From Yoonia sp. BS5-3 (lineage in GTDB: Bacteria > Pseudomonadota > Alphaproteobacteria > Rhodobacterales > Rhodobacteraceae), in NCBI RefSeq assembly GCF_038069655.2, contig NZ_CP150951.2, positions 3,808,001-3,872,000 on the forward strand: DNA of 64,000 bases, in the 5' to 3' direction. The position numbers and the translations under genes are program-made. A model generated the notes under the pieces. It had not been told where the DNA came from. It did no database searches and saw nothing but the letters and a program-made list of their open reading frames with translations. The stretch's first letter is position 1. Every line of letters starts with the position of its first letter. Shown here piece after piece: positions 18,854-27,859 of this stretch.

Positions 18854-19729
18854 ATGACGACGACCCAGCTTATCGAACGCCGATTGGGCGACTGGATGCG
18901 CGCCCGCCTGCCCGCAGGTTTGGCCGATTTTGTGATGTTTGTGCTCAAGCAAGGATGGGCCTGCCTTTTTGGCGGCTCTTTGCTGTTGGCGATCATCGGG
19001 ACAAGGCTGATCTGGCAGGATGACTGGGCCCTGAACCGCTATGACGCGCTTTTTGGCATCGCCGTCGGTTTACAGATCAGCTTTCTGGCGCTGAAGCTGG
19101 AAACCTGGGCCGAGGCCCGGGTGATCCTGCTTTTTCATATCTCTGGCACGGCGATGGAGCTGTTCAAGACGCATGTAGGCTCATGGTCCTATCCGGAAGA
19201 GGCGATCTTCCGGTTGCAGGGCGTCCCGCTCTTTTCGGGGTTCATGTATGCGGCGGTGGGCAGTTACATGGCGCGCGTCACCCGGCTTTTTGATATGCAA
19301 TTTGCGCCCTTCCCGCCCATGTGGCTGCATTTCGGCCTGGCGGTTCTGGCCTATGTGAATTTCTTCAGCCATCACTTTATCTGGGACATTCGCTATGTGC
19401 TGTTTGCAGGAACCGTCCTGATCTATGCGCGGACCCGCATCTGGTTTCGGATTGGCCGCAACTGGTACTGGATGCCGCTGCCGCTTGCGGCATTCTTCAG
19501 CAGCATCTTCCTTTGGGTGGCCGAGAATATCGGCACCTTGACCGGTACATGGATCTATAGCGGTCAAAACCCACTTGATCTGGTCAGCATGGACAAAATC
19601 GGATCGTGGTATCTGCTGCTATATGTGGCCTTTGCAACGGTCACGCTGGTGCTGCGTGACCCGCTAAAAGGCACAGCGGTCAATCCTAGACAAAGCCCCG
19701 TTGGACCAGAACAAACAGCACCAGTATAA
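18854..19729 (+). CDS. DUF817 family membrane protein
   Basis: A 291-aa integral membrane protein with about seven hydrophobic segments. The middle (FKTHVGSWSYPEEAIFRLQGVPLFSGFMYAAVGSY, given here only to mark the block at residues 105-140) is conserved in DUF817 proteins, and ENIGTLTGTWIYSGQN near the C-terminus also fits. The function of the family is unknown. The 3' end overlaps the convergent gene at 19686 by 44 bp. Confidence 0.85.
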   Translation: MTTTQLIERRLGDWMRARLPAGLADFVMFVLKQGWACLFGGSLLLAIIGTRLIWQDDWALNRYDALFGIAVGLQISFLALKLETWAEARVILLFHISGTAMELFKTHVGSWSYPEEAIFRLQGVPLFSGFMYAAVGSYMARVTRLFDMQFAPFPPMWLHFGLAVLAYVNFFSHHFIWDIRYVLFAGTVLIYARTRIWFRIGRNWYWMPLPLAAFFSSIFLWVAENIGTLTGTWIYSGQNPLDLVSMDKIGSWYLLLYVAFATVTLVLRDPLKGTAVNPRQSPVGPEQTAPV

Positions 19730-20054
19730 ATGTCATCAAGATCGCAAAGGCGATTGAGGCGATCAGGTTCAGCAGCGCGGTGCGGCGCTGCGCAGACAGG
19801 TCGACCGTTTCAAGATGGCGGACCACATTGGCATGGGCGCGTTTCAGCTTCTTGGTATCCACCATGCGGGCCAGTTTGGGATTATCGGTCAGGTCTGCCG
19901 ACTGAATGATATAGCGCGCATCCCGGCGCACAGCACGCGGCAAACGCCGGCCAGCCTTGCGCAGCTGCACAGCCAGAGACTTGCCACGAATGCGCAGCTT
20001 GTCCTCAAGCAGCGCACTTATCTGGCCCGTCATCTTTTGCATTTGATCATTCAT
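19686..20054 (-). CDS. small tail-anchored protein of unknown function
   Basis: A 122-aa basic, helical protein ending in one membrane segment (LIASIAFAILMTFILVLFVL, about 97-116), so it is probably anchored by its C-terminus with the basic part in the cytoplasm. It is not recognised. The coding end overlaps the convergent DUF817 gene by 44 bp. Confidence 0.65.
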   Translation of the reverse strand: MNDQMQKMTGQISALLEDKLRIRGKSLAVQLRKAGRRLPRAVRRDARYIIQSADLTDNPKLARMVDTKKLKRAHANVVRHLETVDLSAQRRTALLNLIASIAFAILMTFILVLFVLVQRGFV

Positions 20055-20131
20055 GCCCCCCGATTAGGGATTTAGGGCGCAGGCCTCAATCCCTCTGGTC
20101 ATTGCCCGGGCCAAAGGGCTAAAAGCGATGC

Positions 20132-20905
20132 ATGTTGAACACGGTTCGTTATGATGGCCCAGAGAGAGGCCCGGATGATGGTCAGGCCCAAACTCCGCTT
20201 CTGATCGCGCATGGGCTATTTGGCTCGGCGCGCAACTGGGGCGTGATCGCCAAACGTCTGTCGCAAAGCCGCCCGGTGGTCGCGGTTGATATGCGCAATC
20301 ATGCGGGCAGCCCTTGGCATGACAGCCACAGTTACACCGACCTGGCCGATGATCTGGCACAGTTGATAACCGAACCCTGCGATGTGCTGGGCCATTCGAT
20401 GGGCGGCAAAGCAGCGATGGTGCTGGCCCTGCAATGGCCCGAAAAGGTCAACCGGCTTATCGTGGCCGATATTGCCCCTGTCACCTACACGCATACGCAG
20501 ATGGGCCCGATTGATGCGATGCGTAAAGTCCAGCTTGATCAGATCGAAAACCGGGCCGACGCAAAGGCGCAATTGGGTGATCTGGAACCCGGCGTGCCCG
20601 AATTTCTGTTGCAAAGTCTCGATATGAAAGAACGGCGCTGGCGGATGAATATTGACGTTCTGGCCGCCGAGATGGACAAGATCATCGGCTTTCCAAAGAT
20701 TGACGGAACTTTTGAAGGGGCGAGCTTGTTTTTGTCGGGTGGCCAGTCCGACTACGTCCAAGCGGGCCATCGCCCTGCGATCAAAGCGCTGTTTCCGAAT
20801 GCAAAATTCGCCAAAATTCCAGGTGCGGGGCACTGGCTTCATGCCGAAAAGCCGCGCGAATTCGAAGCGGCAATATCTGCTTTCCTCACCCTCAGCGGCA
20901 CATAA
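20132..20905 (+). CDS. alpha/beta hydrolase, YbfF-type esterase
   Basis: A 257-aa alpha/beta hydrolase. The oxyanion region HGLFGSARNWG, the nucleophile elbow GHSMGGK and the catalytic histidine in GAGHWLHAEKP are visible, with an aspartate in the late sheet (GGQSDYV region). The pattern ARNW and DMRNHAGSPW is characteristic of YbfF-like acyl esterases. The natural substrate is unknown. It converges with meaB. Confidence 0.88.
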   Translation: MLNTVRYDGPERGPDDGQAQTPLLIAHGLFGSARNWGVIAKRLSQSRPVVAVDMRNHAGSPWHDSHSYTDLADDLAQLITEPCDVLGHSMGGKAAMVLALQWPEKVNRLIVADIAPVTYTHTQMGPIDAMRKVQLDQIENRADAKAQLGDLEPGVPEFLLQSLDMKERRWRMNIDVLAAEMDKIIGFPKIDGTFEGASLFLSGGQSDYVQAGHRPAIKALFPNAKFAKIPGAGHWLHAEKPREFEAAISAFLTLSGT

Positions 20906-20926
20906 GCAGCAATCAGGAACTGCATT

Positions 20927-21925
20927 TTAGTCGGTAAGGCGCTTTTGCAACGGCGCCAAAACCGATCCGGCAGCGGCGGTCGGGCTAATACGGCCAGCAA
21001 GAACATCCTGCTGGGCCTGCGCCATGCGTGCCGTTGCCGCCGGATCGGTTTGCAACAAGGCAAGCACACCTTGGCGCACCTCTTCCGCAAACCAATAGCT
21101 GGCCTGGGCCGCACGGCTTTCATCCCAAATGCCGTTATCTTTTCGCCATTCTGCCAGCTGTTCCATCGCGGCCCATGCCGCCTCTAGCCCGGCATGCGCG
21201 ATGGCAGAAACAAGCATCGCTTGCGGAAAACCAGTCGGATCCTGCGGACGTTTGCGCAGCAGTCGCAACGCCCCCGCGTAATCGGCGCAGGTCCGCGTTG
21301 CCTGTGCCTTCAGATCACCATCAGCCTTGTTGATCAGGATCAGATCGGCCATCTCCATGATGCCGCGCTTGACGCCCTGCAGCTCATCCCCGCCCGCAGG
21401 GGCTAGAAGCAGCACAAACAGATCAGACATCTGGGCCACAACGGTCTCAGATTGCCCAACGCCCACCGTTTCAATCAGCACAATGTCAAACCCGGCGGCT
21501 TCACACAGCGCCACCGCTTCGCGGGAACGACGGGCCACGCCGCCAAGCTGTGTTTGACTGGGTGACGGACGGATAAAGGCCTTGGGATCACGGGCCAATC
21601 GCTCCATCCGGGTTTTGTCACCCAAGATCGATCCGCCCGAACGGGCCGATGACGGATCTACGGCCAGAACAGCGACGCGTTTGCCCTGCCCTGTCAGCAT
21701 CAGACCAAAGCTCTCGATAAAGGTGGATTTACCAACTCCGGGGGTGCCGGACAAACCAATGCGCAAGGCCTGGCGATCTGTACCCAGCGCATCCAGCAAG
21801 GCCAAAGCATCCGTCCGGTGATCTGACCTGCCGCTTTCGATCAGCGTGATCGCGCGGGCCAAGGCACGCCGGTCGCCCCCGCGCACACCGCTGGCCAATT
21901 GCGTGATATCAATCCGTTGTCCCAT
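20927..21925 (-). CDS. meaB: methylmalonyl-CoA mutase-associated GTPase
   Basis: A G3E-family GTPase (332 aa) that loads and protects the adenosylcobalamin cofactor of methylmalonyl-CoA mutase. Walker A is GTPGVGKST; AVDPSSARSGGSILGDKTRM and the guanine-specificity motif NKAD are present. The mutase gene itself is not in the window. With prpE, it indicates propionate use through methylmalonyl-CoA. The ATG at 21925 gives MGQRIDI, the standard start; upstream codons are open but not conserved. Confidence 0.95.
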   Translation of the reverse strand: MGQRIDITQLASGVRGGDRRALARAITLIESGRSDHRTDALALLDALGTDRQALRIGLSGTPGVGKSTFIESFGLMLTGQGKRVAVLAVDPSSARSGGSILGDKTRMERLARDPKAFIRPSPSQTQLGGVARRSREAVALCEAAGFDIVLIETVGVGQSETVVAQMSDLFVLLLAPAGGDELQGVKRGIMEMADLILINKADGDLKAQATRTCADYAGALRLLRKRPQDPTGFPQAMLVSAIAHAGLEAAWAAMEQLAEWRKDNGIWDESRAAQASYWFAEEVRQGVLALLQTDPAATARMAQAQQDVLAGRISPTAAAGSVLAPLQKRLTD

Positions 21926-22036
21926 GTTCCCTTCATATCCCGGTTGGGCCAAAGGTCCAGCCCTTCGCCAGAACACGCAATCTGTGCTAAGCTCGGGCAA
22001 CCGGGGCCATATTTCGCCCGGAGGAGAGGAAAGAAT

Positions 22037-22468
22037 ATGCCAAAAACACCTATACATTTATGGATCATTGGGATCGTTTCGCTGCTTTGGAATGCGGGCG
22101 GAGCCATGGATTACGTGATGACAAAAACCAACGCCGCAGATTATCTGGCCGCCCAACCCGAAGCGCGGCTGCTGCTCCTTGAAGGGGCACCGGGATGGTT
22201 CAGCGTGACATGGGCTGTTGGGGTCTGGTTTTCCGTCTTCGGATCGCTGCTGCTGTTGCTGCGATCACGCTATGCAGGATCGGCTTTCGCTTTGTCGCTG
22301 CTGGGGCTGATCGGCTCATCGATCTACACATATGGCATGGCTGACGGGGGCAGCATGCTTGCGACCGCGGGTACAATGGCGGTGGTTTTCACATTCGCAA
22401 TTCCGCTGATCCTGATCGCACTTTGGCTTTATGCTCGGGCCATGACCAAGGCCGGGGTTCTGCGCTGA
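22037..22468 (+). CDS. small four-helix membrane protein
   Basis: A 143-aa membrane protein with four hydrophobic segments at about 7-24, 50-74, 78-98 and 105-132. The N-terminal motif WIIGIVSLLWNAGGAMDY recurs in small inner-membrane proteins of unknown role. The start at 22037 follows a strong GGAGGAGAGG site. The stop overlaps the start of the tyrosine phosphatase gene by one base, so the two are co-translated. Confidence 0.78.
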   Translation: MPKTPIHLWIIGIVSLLWNAGGAMDYVMTKTNAADYLAAQPEARLLLLEGAPGWFSVTWAVGVWFSVFGSLLLLLRSRYAGSAFALSLLGLIGSSIYTYGMADGGSMLATAGTMAVVFTFAIPLILIALWLYARAMTKAGVLR

Positions 22469-22896
22469 TGAAGATCGTCTTTGTTTGCCTCGGTAATATC
22501 TGCCGCTCACCCGCTGCCGAAGGGGTGATGCGCAAACTGGCACCTACGCTGACGCTCGATAGCGCAGGCACGGGCGGCTGGCATTTGGGCGATCCACCAT
22601 ATGGACCCATGCAAACGGCCGCCGCTGCACGCGGCGTCGATCTCAGCGGATTGCGAGCGCGGCAATTCGGCGCCGATGATTTCAGACAATTTGATCTGAT
22701 TGTCGCAATGGACCGGCAGAACCAGGCAGATATTGAGGCCAAACGCCCGCCCGGAAACACCACACCGGTGCGGCTGATGGCCGATATCGACGTGCCAGAC
22801 CCTTACTATACGCGCGATTTTGATGGCGCGCTGAATATTATTGAAACGGCAGCTACGCGTCTATTGGCTGACATATCTGGGTCGAAAGTTCGGTAA
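22468..22896 (+). CDS. low molecular weight protein-tyrosine phosphatase
   Basis: A 142-aa low-molecular-weight phosphatase. The P-loop VCLGNICRSP sits at the N-terminus (nucleophile Cys7, Arg13) and the general-acid aspartate is in VPDPYYTRDF. Such enzymes dephosphorylate protein tyrosine or act in related phosphatase roles. It is coupled to the membrane protein gene upstream through a TGATG overlap, and its 3' end overlaps a convergent lipoprotein gene by 44 bp. Confidence 0.94.
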   Translation: MKIVFVCLGNICRSPAAEGVMRKLAPTLTLDSAGTGGWHLGDPPYGPMQTAAAARGVDLSGLRARQFGADDFRQFDLIVAMDRQNQADIEAKRPPGNTTPVRLMADIDVPDPYYTRDFDGALNIIETAATRLLADISGSKVR

Positions 22897-23185
22897 AGCT
22901 CTTGTAGCGCTGCCAAAAGGCCTCATCACTGATGCGATCAGACTGGCGGGTGTCCTGGGCCAGCTGAGGCTCTGCAAAGAAGATAGCCGCGCGGGATTGA
23001 TCGCGCGATGACAGGCTTTGATTGGCGACCTGTTGGATGCAGGAACACAAGGCAGGCGAGGCCGCAGATCGGCCACCATCGATGCAAGCTTCTGATATTG
23101 CACCTGAAACAGAAGGGGCACCGCCCCCACACGCAGCCACTGCAACAATCGCACCAATCCCCAAGAAAACCCGCATCTTTCTCAT
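22853..23185 (-). CDS. small predicted lipoprotein
   Basis: A 110-aa secreted protein with a lipoprotein signal peptide: MRKMRVFLGIGAIVAVAAC with the lipobox cysteine at residue 19. The mature part has four cysteines (EACIDGG, LCSCIQQ, TQICQ) that could form two disulfides. Function unknown. The start at 23185 is chosen because it puts the signal peptide at the N-terminus. Confidence 0.75.
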   Translation of the reverse strand: MRKMRVFLGIGAIVAVAACGGGAPSVSGAISEACIDGGRSAASPALCSCIQQVANQSLSSRDQSRAAIFFAEPQLAQDTRQSDRISDEAFWQRYKSFTELSTQICQPIDA

Positions 23186-23241
23186 CCTTATCTGGCCCCT
23201 GTCTGCGCAGGTGGTCCGCCGCGATAAACGCCTCGGCGCGA

Positions 23242-23546
23242 TTATGACGGCAGGGTGGGACGGATGCAATTAAGGAATGCAGAGCGCCGGCTTACCGGCG
23301 CTCTCTGAAAGTAATAATCCCGGCGGCTGCCGTCGAATTTACCGCTCTTGAGACAGCAGCGTTTGTAGCGCCGGCCAGAACCGCAAGGGCATGGATCATT
23401 CCGGCCAAGTTTTTCTTGCAGCTCCACATCGCCCACGCACCATTTGCACGCCTGTCTTGACGCGTGTCTCAGATGGGAACGAATTGCGACGCTTAGAGAT
23501 GACCTCGAAAGGAGGCGCGGTCTTCGGGTTTGATACGCTTTGCCAT
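23242..23546 (-). pseudogene. SEC-C zinc-motif protein, frameshifted twice
   Basis: A strong ribosome site (GGAGGG) precedes an ATG at 23546 giving [13 protein letters not shown], but the frame stops after 17 codons. Removing one T from the TTT at about 23508-23510 restores [19 protein letters not shown], and removing one G from the GGG at 23432-23434 joins it to [19 protein letters not shown]. The last part carries a full SEC-C zinc-binding motif ([13 protein letters not shown]). Both lesions are one-base insertions in homopolymers, so this is either a young pseudogene or two sequencing errors. The restored protein is about 100 aa; its function is unknown. Confidence 0.7.
23281..23304. repeat. 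perfect GC-rich hairpin
   Basis: Ten-bp perfect stem AGAGCGCCGG with CCGGCGCTCT around the loop CTTA, inside the last codons of the broken SEC-C frame. No T run follows on either strand. It may be a terminator or may have replaced the original end of the gene. Confidence 0.5.
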
Positions 23547-23676
23547 GATACCCTCCATCATTTGCGTTTCACGAGGCGGCTAAGAAGCCAACCGAGAAGG
23601 GTGAGCAAATACGCGCGCGCAGGCAAATCTACAAGCCTTGTTCAGCAGAGCATTTGACGATGATGCAATTTCCCCC

Positions 23677-23697
23677 GTAGGGTGGGTGCAACCCACG
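23677..23697 (+). repeat. REP-like palindromic element, solitary copy
   Basis: The sequence GTAGGGTGGGTGCAACCCAC forms a hairpin (GTGGGT with ACCCAC). It matches two copies flanking the RAYT gene at 27333-27827, with one difference in the loop. It lies between the broken SEC-C gene and a GNAT gene. Confidence 0.75.
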
Positions 23698-23769
23698 CGC
23701 GCGACTTTGGCGAGAACATAGGCCGTCGAACCTTTACGCCGTTGGATGGCAACCTTCTTTTCTAGCGCA

Positions 23770-24327
23770 TCACCGACCATCGCAATGCGCCCAGGCTTCA
23801 CGCGAAAGGCCGTAACATCGCCAGGATTGCGGCCCGCCGCCCAAATCCATCTGGTCCTCATGCGTAAAAACCGCACCCAGTTTCTGGGTCGCCGCCTGCG
23901 ATCGCAAGTTGTCAGGCGCGATGTGGAACCAAGCCTCTGACGCGTGGCTAAAAATATGCCCAAGCATCAGTCGCTTCAGCGCCCGGTTCGTCACCCCGCC
24001 CCAGTGGTTACAGGTCAAAAACGTAAACCCAATAGATAGCCGCGAGGGAGCGTTCTTGTCTGTGTAAAAAGCAGAGCACCCAATAACATCCCGCGTTTTC
24101 CTGTCTGTGATCAGCAGTGCGCCGCCGATAGCCAGAAGCGTTGGAAAATAGCGCGCGAACACCTCCGCTTCATGCCTGTTCCGCGCCGGATGGCCAGCCC
24201 ATATGGCAGGATCACCAGCCGCTTGGGTTAAAGCCGCGCAATCCTCTTGACGAAGCGGGCTCAGCACAAGCAAATCACTTTCGAGCGTCGGCTGAGGATC
24301 GAACCCATCAGGAAACAGAAAAAGCAT
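23770..24327 (-). CDS. GNAT family N-acetyltransferase (RimJ/RimL-like)
   Basis: A 185-aa acetyltransferase of the RimJ/RimL-like GNAT group. The order of elements fits: an N-terminal strand (LESDLLVLSPLRQEDCAAL), a central strand DVIGCSAFYTD, the strand SIGFTFLTCNHWGGVTNRA at the acetyl-CoA site, and LRSQAATQKLGAVF near the end. The substrate is unknown; members acetylate ribosomal proteins, amino acids or antibiotics. The ATG at 24327 has GGAG 12 bases upstream. Confidence 0.82.
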   Translation of the reverse strand: MLFLFPDGFDPQPTLESDLLVLSPLRQEDCAALTQAAGDPAIWAGHPARNRHEAEVFARYFPTLLAIGGALLITDRKTRDVIGCSAFYTDKNAPSRLSIGFTFLTCNHWGGVTNRALKRLMLGHIFSHASEAWFHIAPDNLRSQAATQKLGAVFTHEDQMDLGGGPQSWRCYGLSREAWAHCDGR

Positions 24328-24542
24328 GGTCTATTTCGCTCCTTTATGAACGGCCCGGAGACCGCAAATGACACACAGAACTTATCCGGTGGCATGTCTC
24401 TAAATACAAGACCTCGGCCATCCCCAGCATATGCCGAAACTCTATCGCGCTCCAGCAGTCCTGCACCGCATGGTTTCCCTTGCAAACCGCCCTATATCGC
24501 GCCATTGACAGGCACCATCCTTGCACAGGCCCATAGACCCGC

Positions 24543-26342
24543 ATGACTAAGCTTTCGCAGATCCGCAATTTCTCCATCGTGGCCCATATCGACCACGGGA
24601 AATCCACGTTGGCCGACCGGCTGATCCAATCCACCAACACGGTGGCGGATCGGGACATGAAGGCGCAGCTCTTGGACAGTATGGACATCGAACGCGAACG
24701 CGGGATCACCATCAAGGCCAACACCGTACGGATCGACTACCGTGCCGACGATGGGCAGGACTATGTGCTCAACCTCATCGACACGCCCGGACACGTCGAT
24801 TTCGCCTATGAAGTCAGCCGGTCCATGCGCGCGGTCGAGGGCTCGCTTCTGGTGGTCGACAGCACCCAAGGGGTCGAGGCGCAGACGCTCGCCAATGTCT
24901 ATCAGGCCATCGATGCAGACCACGAAATCGTGCCCGTGCTGAACAAGATCGACCTGCCTGCCTCCGAATGCGAGCGGGTCGCCGAACAGATCGAGGATGT
25001 CATCGGGATCGACGCCACCGACGCCATCCAGGTCAGCGCCAAGACCGGGGTCGGGATCAAGGAAACGCTTGAAGCGATCGTCACCAAACTGCCCCCGCCC
25101 GAAGGGGACCCCGATGCGCCGCTCAAGGCGATGCTGGTGGACAGCTGGTACGACAGCTACCTCGGGGTCATCGTGCTTGTGCGCATCATCGATGGGCGGA
25201 TGAAGAAAAACGACAAGGTCAAATTCATGTCCAACGGGACGGTGCATGGGATCGACAAGATCGGGGTGTTCCGGCCACAAATGCAGGATGTGGACAGCCT
25301 GGGGCCGGGTGAGATTGGGTTCATCACCGCCTCCATCAAACAGGTGCGCGATACGCGGGTCGGGGACACGATCACCTCAGAACGCAAAGGGACTGACGAG
25401 GCGCTTGACGGGTTCAAACCCGCGCAGCCCGTGGTCTTCTGCGGGCTCTTCCCCGTGGACAGCGCCGAATTCGAAGACCTGCGGGATGCCATCGAAAAAC
25501 TCGCGCTGAATGACGCCTCCTTCAGCTTTGAAATGGAAACCTCCGCCGCCCTCGGCTTTGGCTTCCGCTGCGGGTTCCTGGGGCTGCTGCATCTTGAGGT
25601 GATCCGCGACCGGATCGAACGCGAATATGATATTGAGCTGATCACCACCGCCCCTTCGGTGATCTACCACGTCTATATGAAAGACGGCGAGATGATCGAG
25701 CTGCACAACCCAGCCGACATGCCCGATCTGACCTATGTGGACCATATCGAGGAACCCCGGATCAAGGCCACGATCCTTGTGCCCGACGAATACCTCGGTG
25801 ACGTGCTGAAACTCTGCCAGGACCGGCGCGGGGTCCAGCTGGACCTGACCTATGCGGGCACGCGGGCGATGGTGGTCTATGACCTGCCTCTGAACGAGGT
25901 GGTGTTTGACTTCTACGACCGGCTGAAATCGGTGACCAAGGGCTATGCGAGTTTCGACTACCAGCTGACCGGCTATCAGACCGACAATCTGGTCAAAATG
26001 TCCGTGCTTGTGAACGACGAACCGGTCGATGCGCTCTCGATGATGGTGCACCGGGACCGGGCCGAGCAGCGCGGGCGGGCCATGTGCGAAAAGCTCAAAG
26101 AGCTGATCCCCCGCCACATGTTCAAAATCCCGATCCAGGCGGCCATCGGCGGCAAGGTGATCGCGCGCGAGACTCTCTCGGCGCTGCGCAAAGACGTAAC
26201 GGCGAAGTGTTATGGCGGGGATGCGACGCGGAAACGCAAGCTCTTGGACAAGCAGAAAGCGGGCAAAAAGAAGATGCGGCAGTTTGGGAAGGTGGATATT
26301 CCGCAGGAGGCGTTTATTTCCGCTCTTAAAATGGACTCCTAA
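24543..26342 (+). CDS. lepA: elongation factor 4 (LepA)
   Basis: A ribosomal GTPase (599 aa) that acts on stalled or mistranslocated ribosomes. The G1 motif [10 protein letters not shown]2 region [11 protein letters not shown]3 DTPGHVDF and G4 NKIDLP are all present. The C-terminal domain ([20 protein letters not shown]) is specific to LepA. The gene has no close neighbours in an operon. A perfect hairpin overlaps its stop codon. Confidence 0.98.
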   Translation: MTKLSQIRNFSIVAHIDHGKSTLADRLIQSTNTVADRDMKAQLLDSMDIERERGITIKANTVRIDYRADDGQDYVLNLIDTPGHVDFAYEVSRSMRAVEGSLLVVDSTQGVEAQTLANVYQAIDADHEIVPVLNKIDLPASECERVAEQIEDVIGIDATDAIQVSAKTGVGIKETLEAIVTKLPPPEGDPDAPLKAMLVDSWYDSYLGVIVLVRIIDGRMKKNDKVKFMSNGTVHGIDKIGVFRPQMQDVDSLGPGEIGFITASIKQVRDTRVGDTITSERKGTDEALDGFKPAQPVVFCGLFPVDSAEFEDLRDAIEKLALNDASFSFEMETSAALGFGFRCGFLGLLHLEVIRDRIEREYDIELITTAPSVIYHVYMKDGEMIELHNPADMPDLTYVDHIEEPRIKATILVPDEYLGDVLKLCQDRRGVQLDLTYAGTRAMVVYDLPLNEVVFDFYDRLKSVTKGYASFDYQLTGYQTDNLVKMSVLVNDEPVDALSMMVHRDRAEQRGRAMCEKLKELIPRHMFKIPIQAAIGGKVIARETLSALRKDVTAKCYGGDATRKRKLLDKQKAGKKKMRQFGKVDIPQEAFISALKMDS

Positions 26343-26353
26343 TCCATTTTAAG
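26325..26353. terminator. inverted repeat spanning the lepA stop codon
   Basis: An 11-bp perfect stem, CTTAAAATGGA with TCCATTTTAAG, around the 7-nt loop CTCCTAA that contains the lepA stop codon. There is no separate T run. It could act as a terminator or mRNA end. Confidence 0.5.
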
Positions 26354-26474
26354 TGGCAGTGGGCCCGCGTTTGAAATCTAGGGGCCGGAGGACAGATAAG
26401 TGGGGCATATTTGTGTCGTGTGCGGTTAAGCGATTGGCGCAGCACTTGTAATCGGTGAACTTCAAGTAATATTT

Positions 26475-27074
26475 CTATTGTCTCACGACAGAATTCAAAA
26501 ATTCCGCTTTGGCCTCATCACCTACTGACTGCTCATAAATGGCTTGCCGTAGCCGGTTTTTTTCTTGCTGAATATTAACTATGAACTCGTCGATATAACC
26601 GGCAAACGTATCATTTATCCGATCGGACATGTCTGTTTTCGGTCCCGTCAGTATTGCACCCAATTCAAAAGATGATTTTTCAGACACGATAACCCACTCG
26701 TTCAGATCAAATGTTCGACGATCAGTGTCAGTGATACCAATGTCAAAATCTACATATGCTGCACATTGATATTCACTAGTAGCATATCCAGTAGCAGACA
26801 TTCTGACGATTACGCCAAATGGGTATTCTTCCACTATGTTAGTGTAGCCAGCGTCGAGGAACTCTCGTTTGGCCATGCTAAGCGCCCTATCGGCATTCAG
26901 CCAACATCCATCGGAAACGCGATCTGAAACAACAAAAAAGAAATTCGTATCGGCACTGATGGAAGCGATGCCGATATCGTGCCCAAAGAGAAAGGTTGGC
27001 TCAACTGGCGTACTTTGAGCCCAAACGGTTGTTGAAAGGGTAGTCAGAATTAAAGATGCACCAAAACTTCTCAT
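26475..27074 (-). CDS. secreted protein of unknown function in AT-rich DNA
   Basis: A 199-aa protein with a signal peptide (MRSFGASLILTTLSTTVWAQ, cleavage likely after VWA). The mature part is acidic with two cysteines (DGCWLNADRA, EYQCAAYV). No family is recognised. Base composition is clearly more AT-rich than lepA or rpmB, which together with the RAYT next door suggests later acquisition of this patch. Its downstream end faces lepA; 132 bp without a gene lie between them. Confidence 0.7.
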   Translation of the reverse strand: MRSFGASLILTTLSTTVWAQSTPVEPTFLFGHDIGIASISADTNFFFVVSDRVSDGCWLNADRALSMAKREFLDAGYTNIVEEYPFGVIVRMSATGYATSEYQCAAYVDFDIGITDTDRRTFDLNEWVIVSEKSSFELGAILTGPKTDMSDRINDTFAGYIDEFIVNIQQEKNRLRQAIYEQSVGDEAKAEFLNSVVRQ

Positions 27075-27219
27075 TAGTTACTCCAATCAACGTTCGCCTC
27101 TTGGTAACATCATTATTCAAAAAAACAACCTAAACAGTATGAATATAGCTATGCTTCAGAACGAGCTAAGCTTTGCTACACTACATTATCCGCCCTCTCT
27201 TTCCTTAAGTCTAGCAAGC

Positions 27220-27240
27220 GTAGGGTGGGTGAAACCCACG
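27220..27240 (+). repeat. REP-like palindrome, left of the RAYT gene
   Basis: GTAGGGTGGGTGAAACCCAC, a hairpin of GTGGGT and ACCCAC with loop GAA. It is identical over 20 bases to the copy at 27860-27879 on the far side of the RAYT gene. Confidence 0.85.
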
Positions 27241-27282
27241 CGTCTCTAAATCAACCGACCGTGTAATCCATCCTGCCGTGCC

Positions 27283-27376
27283 CGTGGGTTTCGCGGGGCT
27301 CCGCCCGTCGCCATCTCAATTGATCCACCGGATCAATTGCCGGGTTTCACCCGGACCAATGACGGCCCCACCCTAC
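27283..27376. repeat. composite palindromic repeat at the RAYT 3' end
   Basis: This stretch reads on the minus strand as an expanded REP: GTAGGGTGGG (27367-27376 complement), GGGTGAAACCCGG, then further on GCGAAACCCACGGG. Inside it a perfect 10-bp palindrome, CAATTGATCC-ACC-GGATCAATTG, lies at 27317-27339 and runs into the RAYT stop codon. It looks like a BIME-type array used by the adjacent enzyme. Confidence 0.65.
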
Positions 27377-27827
27377 GGAACGACGAGAAAGGCCAATCCT
27401 CGGGGCGTTGCACCAACCCGTGTTTCACCGGGTTCCAATGGCAATACTCCAAATGCGCCCGGAAATCGTCTACATTGCGGATCGCATGTTCCCAAAACCG
27501 GCGCTGCCAAATGCCCTTTTCACCCCGTGCCGCCTGGCTTCGAGAAGGTGTTCCCATCCCCTTGCAATGCTGTGAAAACCGTCCTTTGATCTTTTTCCAA
27601 CGGATCGAAAAATCATCATCGCCATTGGGCAGCGTCCACACCGCGTGAATATGGTCAGGCAAAACAACCATCGCATCACATTGGACCGGGTGTTCCCTTA
27701 TGACTGAGGCATATACCGCGCGAAGCAAGTCAATCTCATCAATGAGAGCCGTGCTGCCCCGCTTCGCCAGATTGACGGTAAAGAAATAGGTGCCACCCGG
27801 GACATAGAGCCGACGATATCGAGACAT
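27333..27827 (-). CDS. REP-associated tyrosine transposase (RAYT, Y1_Tnp)
   Basis: A 164-aa HUH-type single-strand nuclease of the RAYT group. The N-terminal signature RRLYVPGGTYFFTVNL, the HUH motif in VVLPDHIHAVWTLP and the tyrosine-bearing helix HLEYCHWNPVKHGL are all present. RAYTs cut and join REP palindromes and are thought to spread them through the genome. Matching REP elements lie on both sides (27220, 27860) and one lies 3.5 kb away (23677). The ATG at 27827 is chosen because codons further upstream derive from the REP itself. Confidence 0.93.
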   Translation of the reverse strand: MSRYRRLYVPGGTYFFTVNLAKRGSTALIDEIDLLRAVYASVIREHPVQCDAMVVLPDHIHAVWTLPNGDDDFSIRWKKIKGRFSQHCKGMGTPSRSQAARGEKGIWQRRFWEHAIRNVDDFRAHLEYCHWNPVKHGLVQRPEDWPFSSFRRVGPSLVRVKPGN

Positions 27828-27859
27828 GCCGCATCGTCCGCCAACATGGTTAACAAAAC

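Noticed and set aside
25377..26117. Minus-strand open frame of 246 codons inside lepA
   Set aside because: Antisense shadow of lepA without a recognisable protein pattern or ribosome site.
26331..26375. tRNA-like anticodon arm (loop CTCCTAA) at the lepA end
   Set aside because: No acceptor stem, D arm or T arm can be built around it; the loop resemblance to a CCT anticodon is chance.
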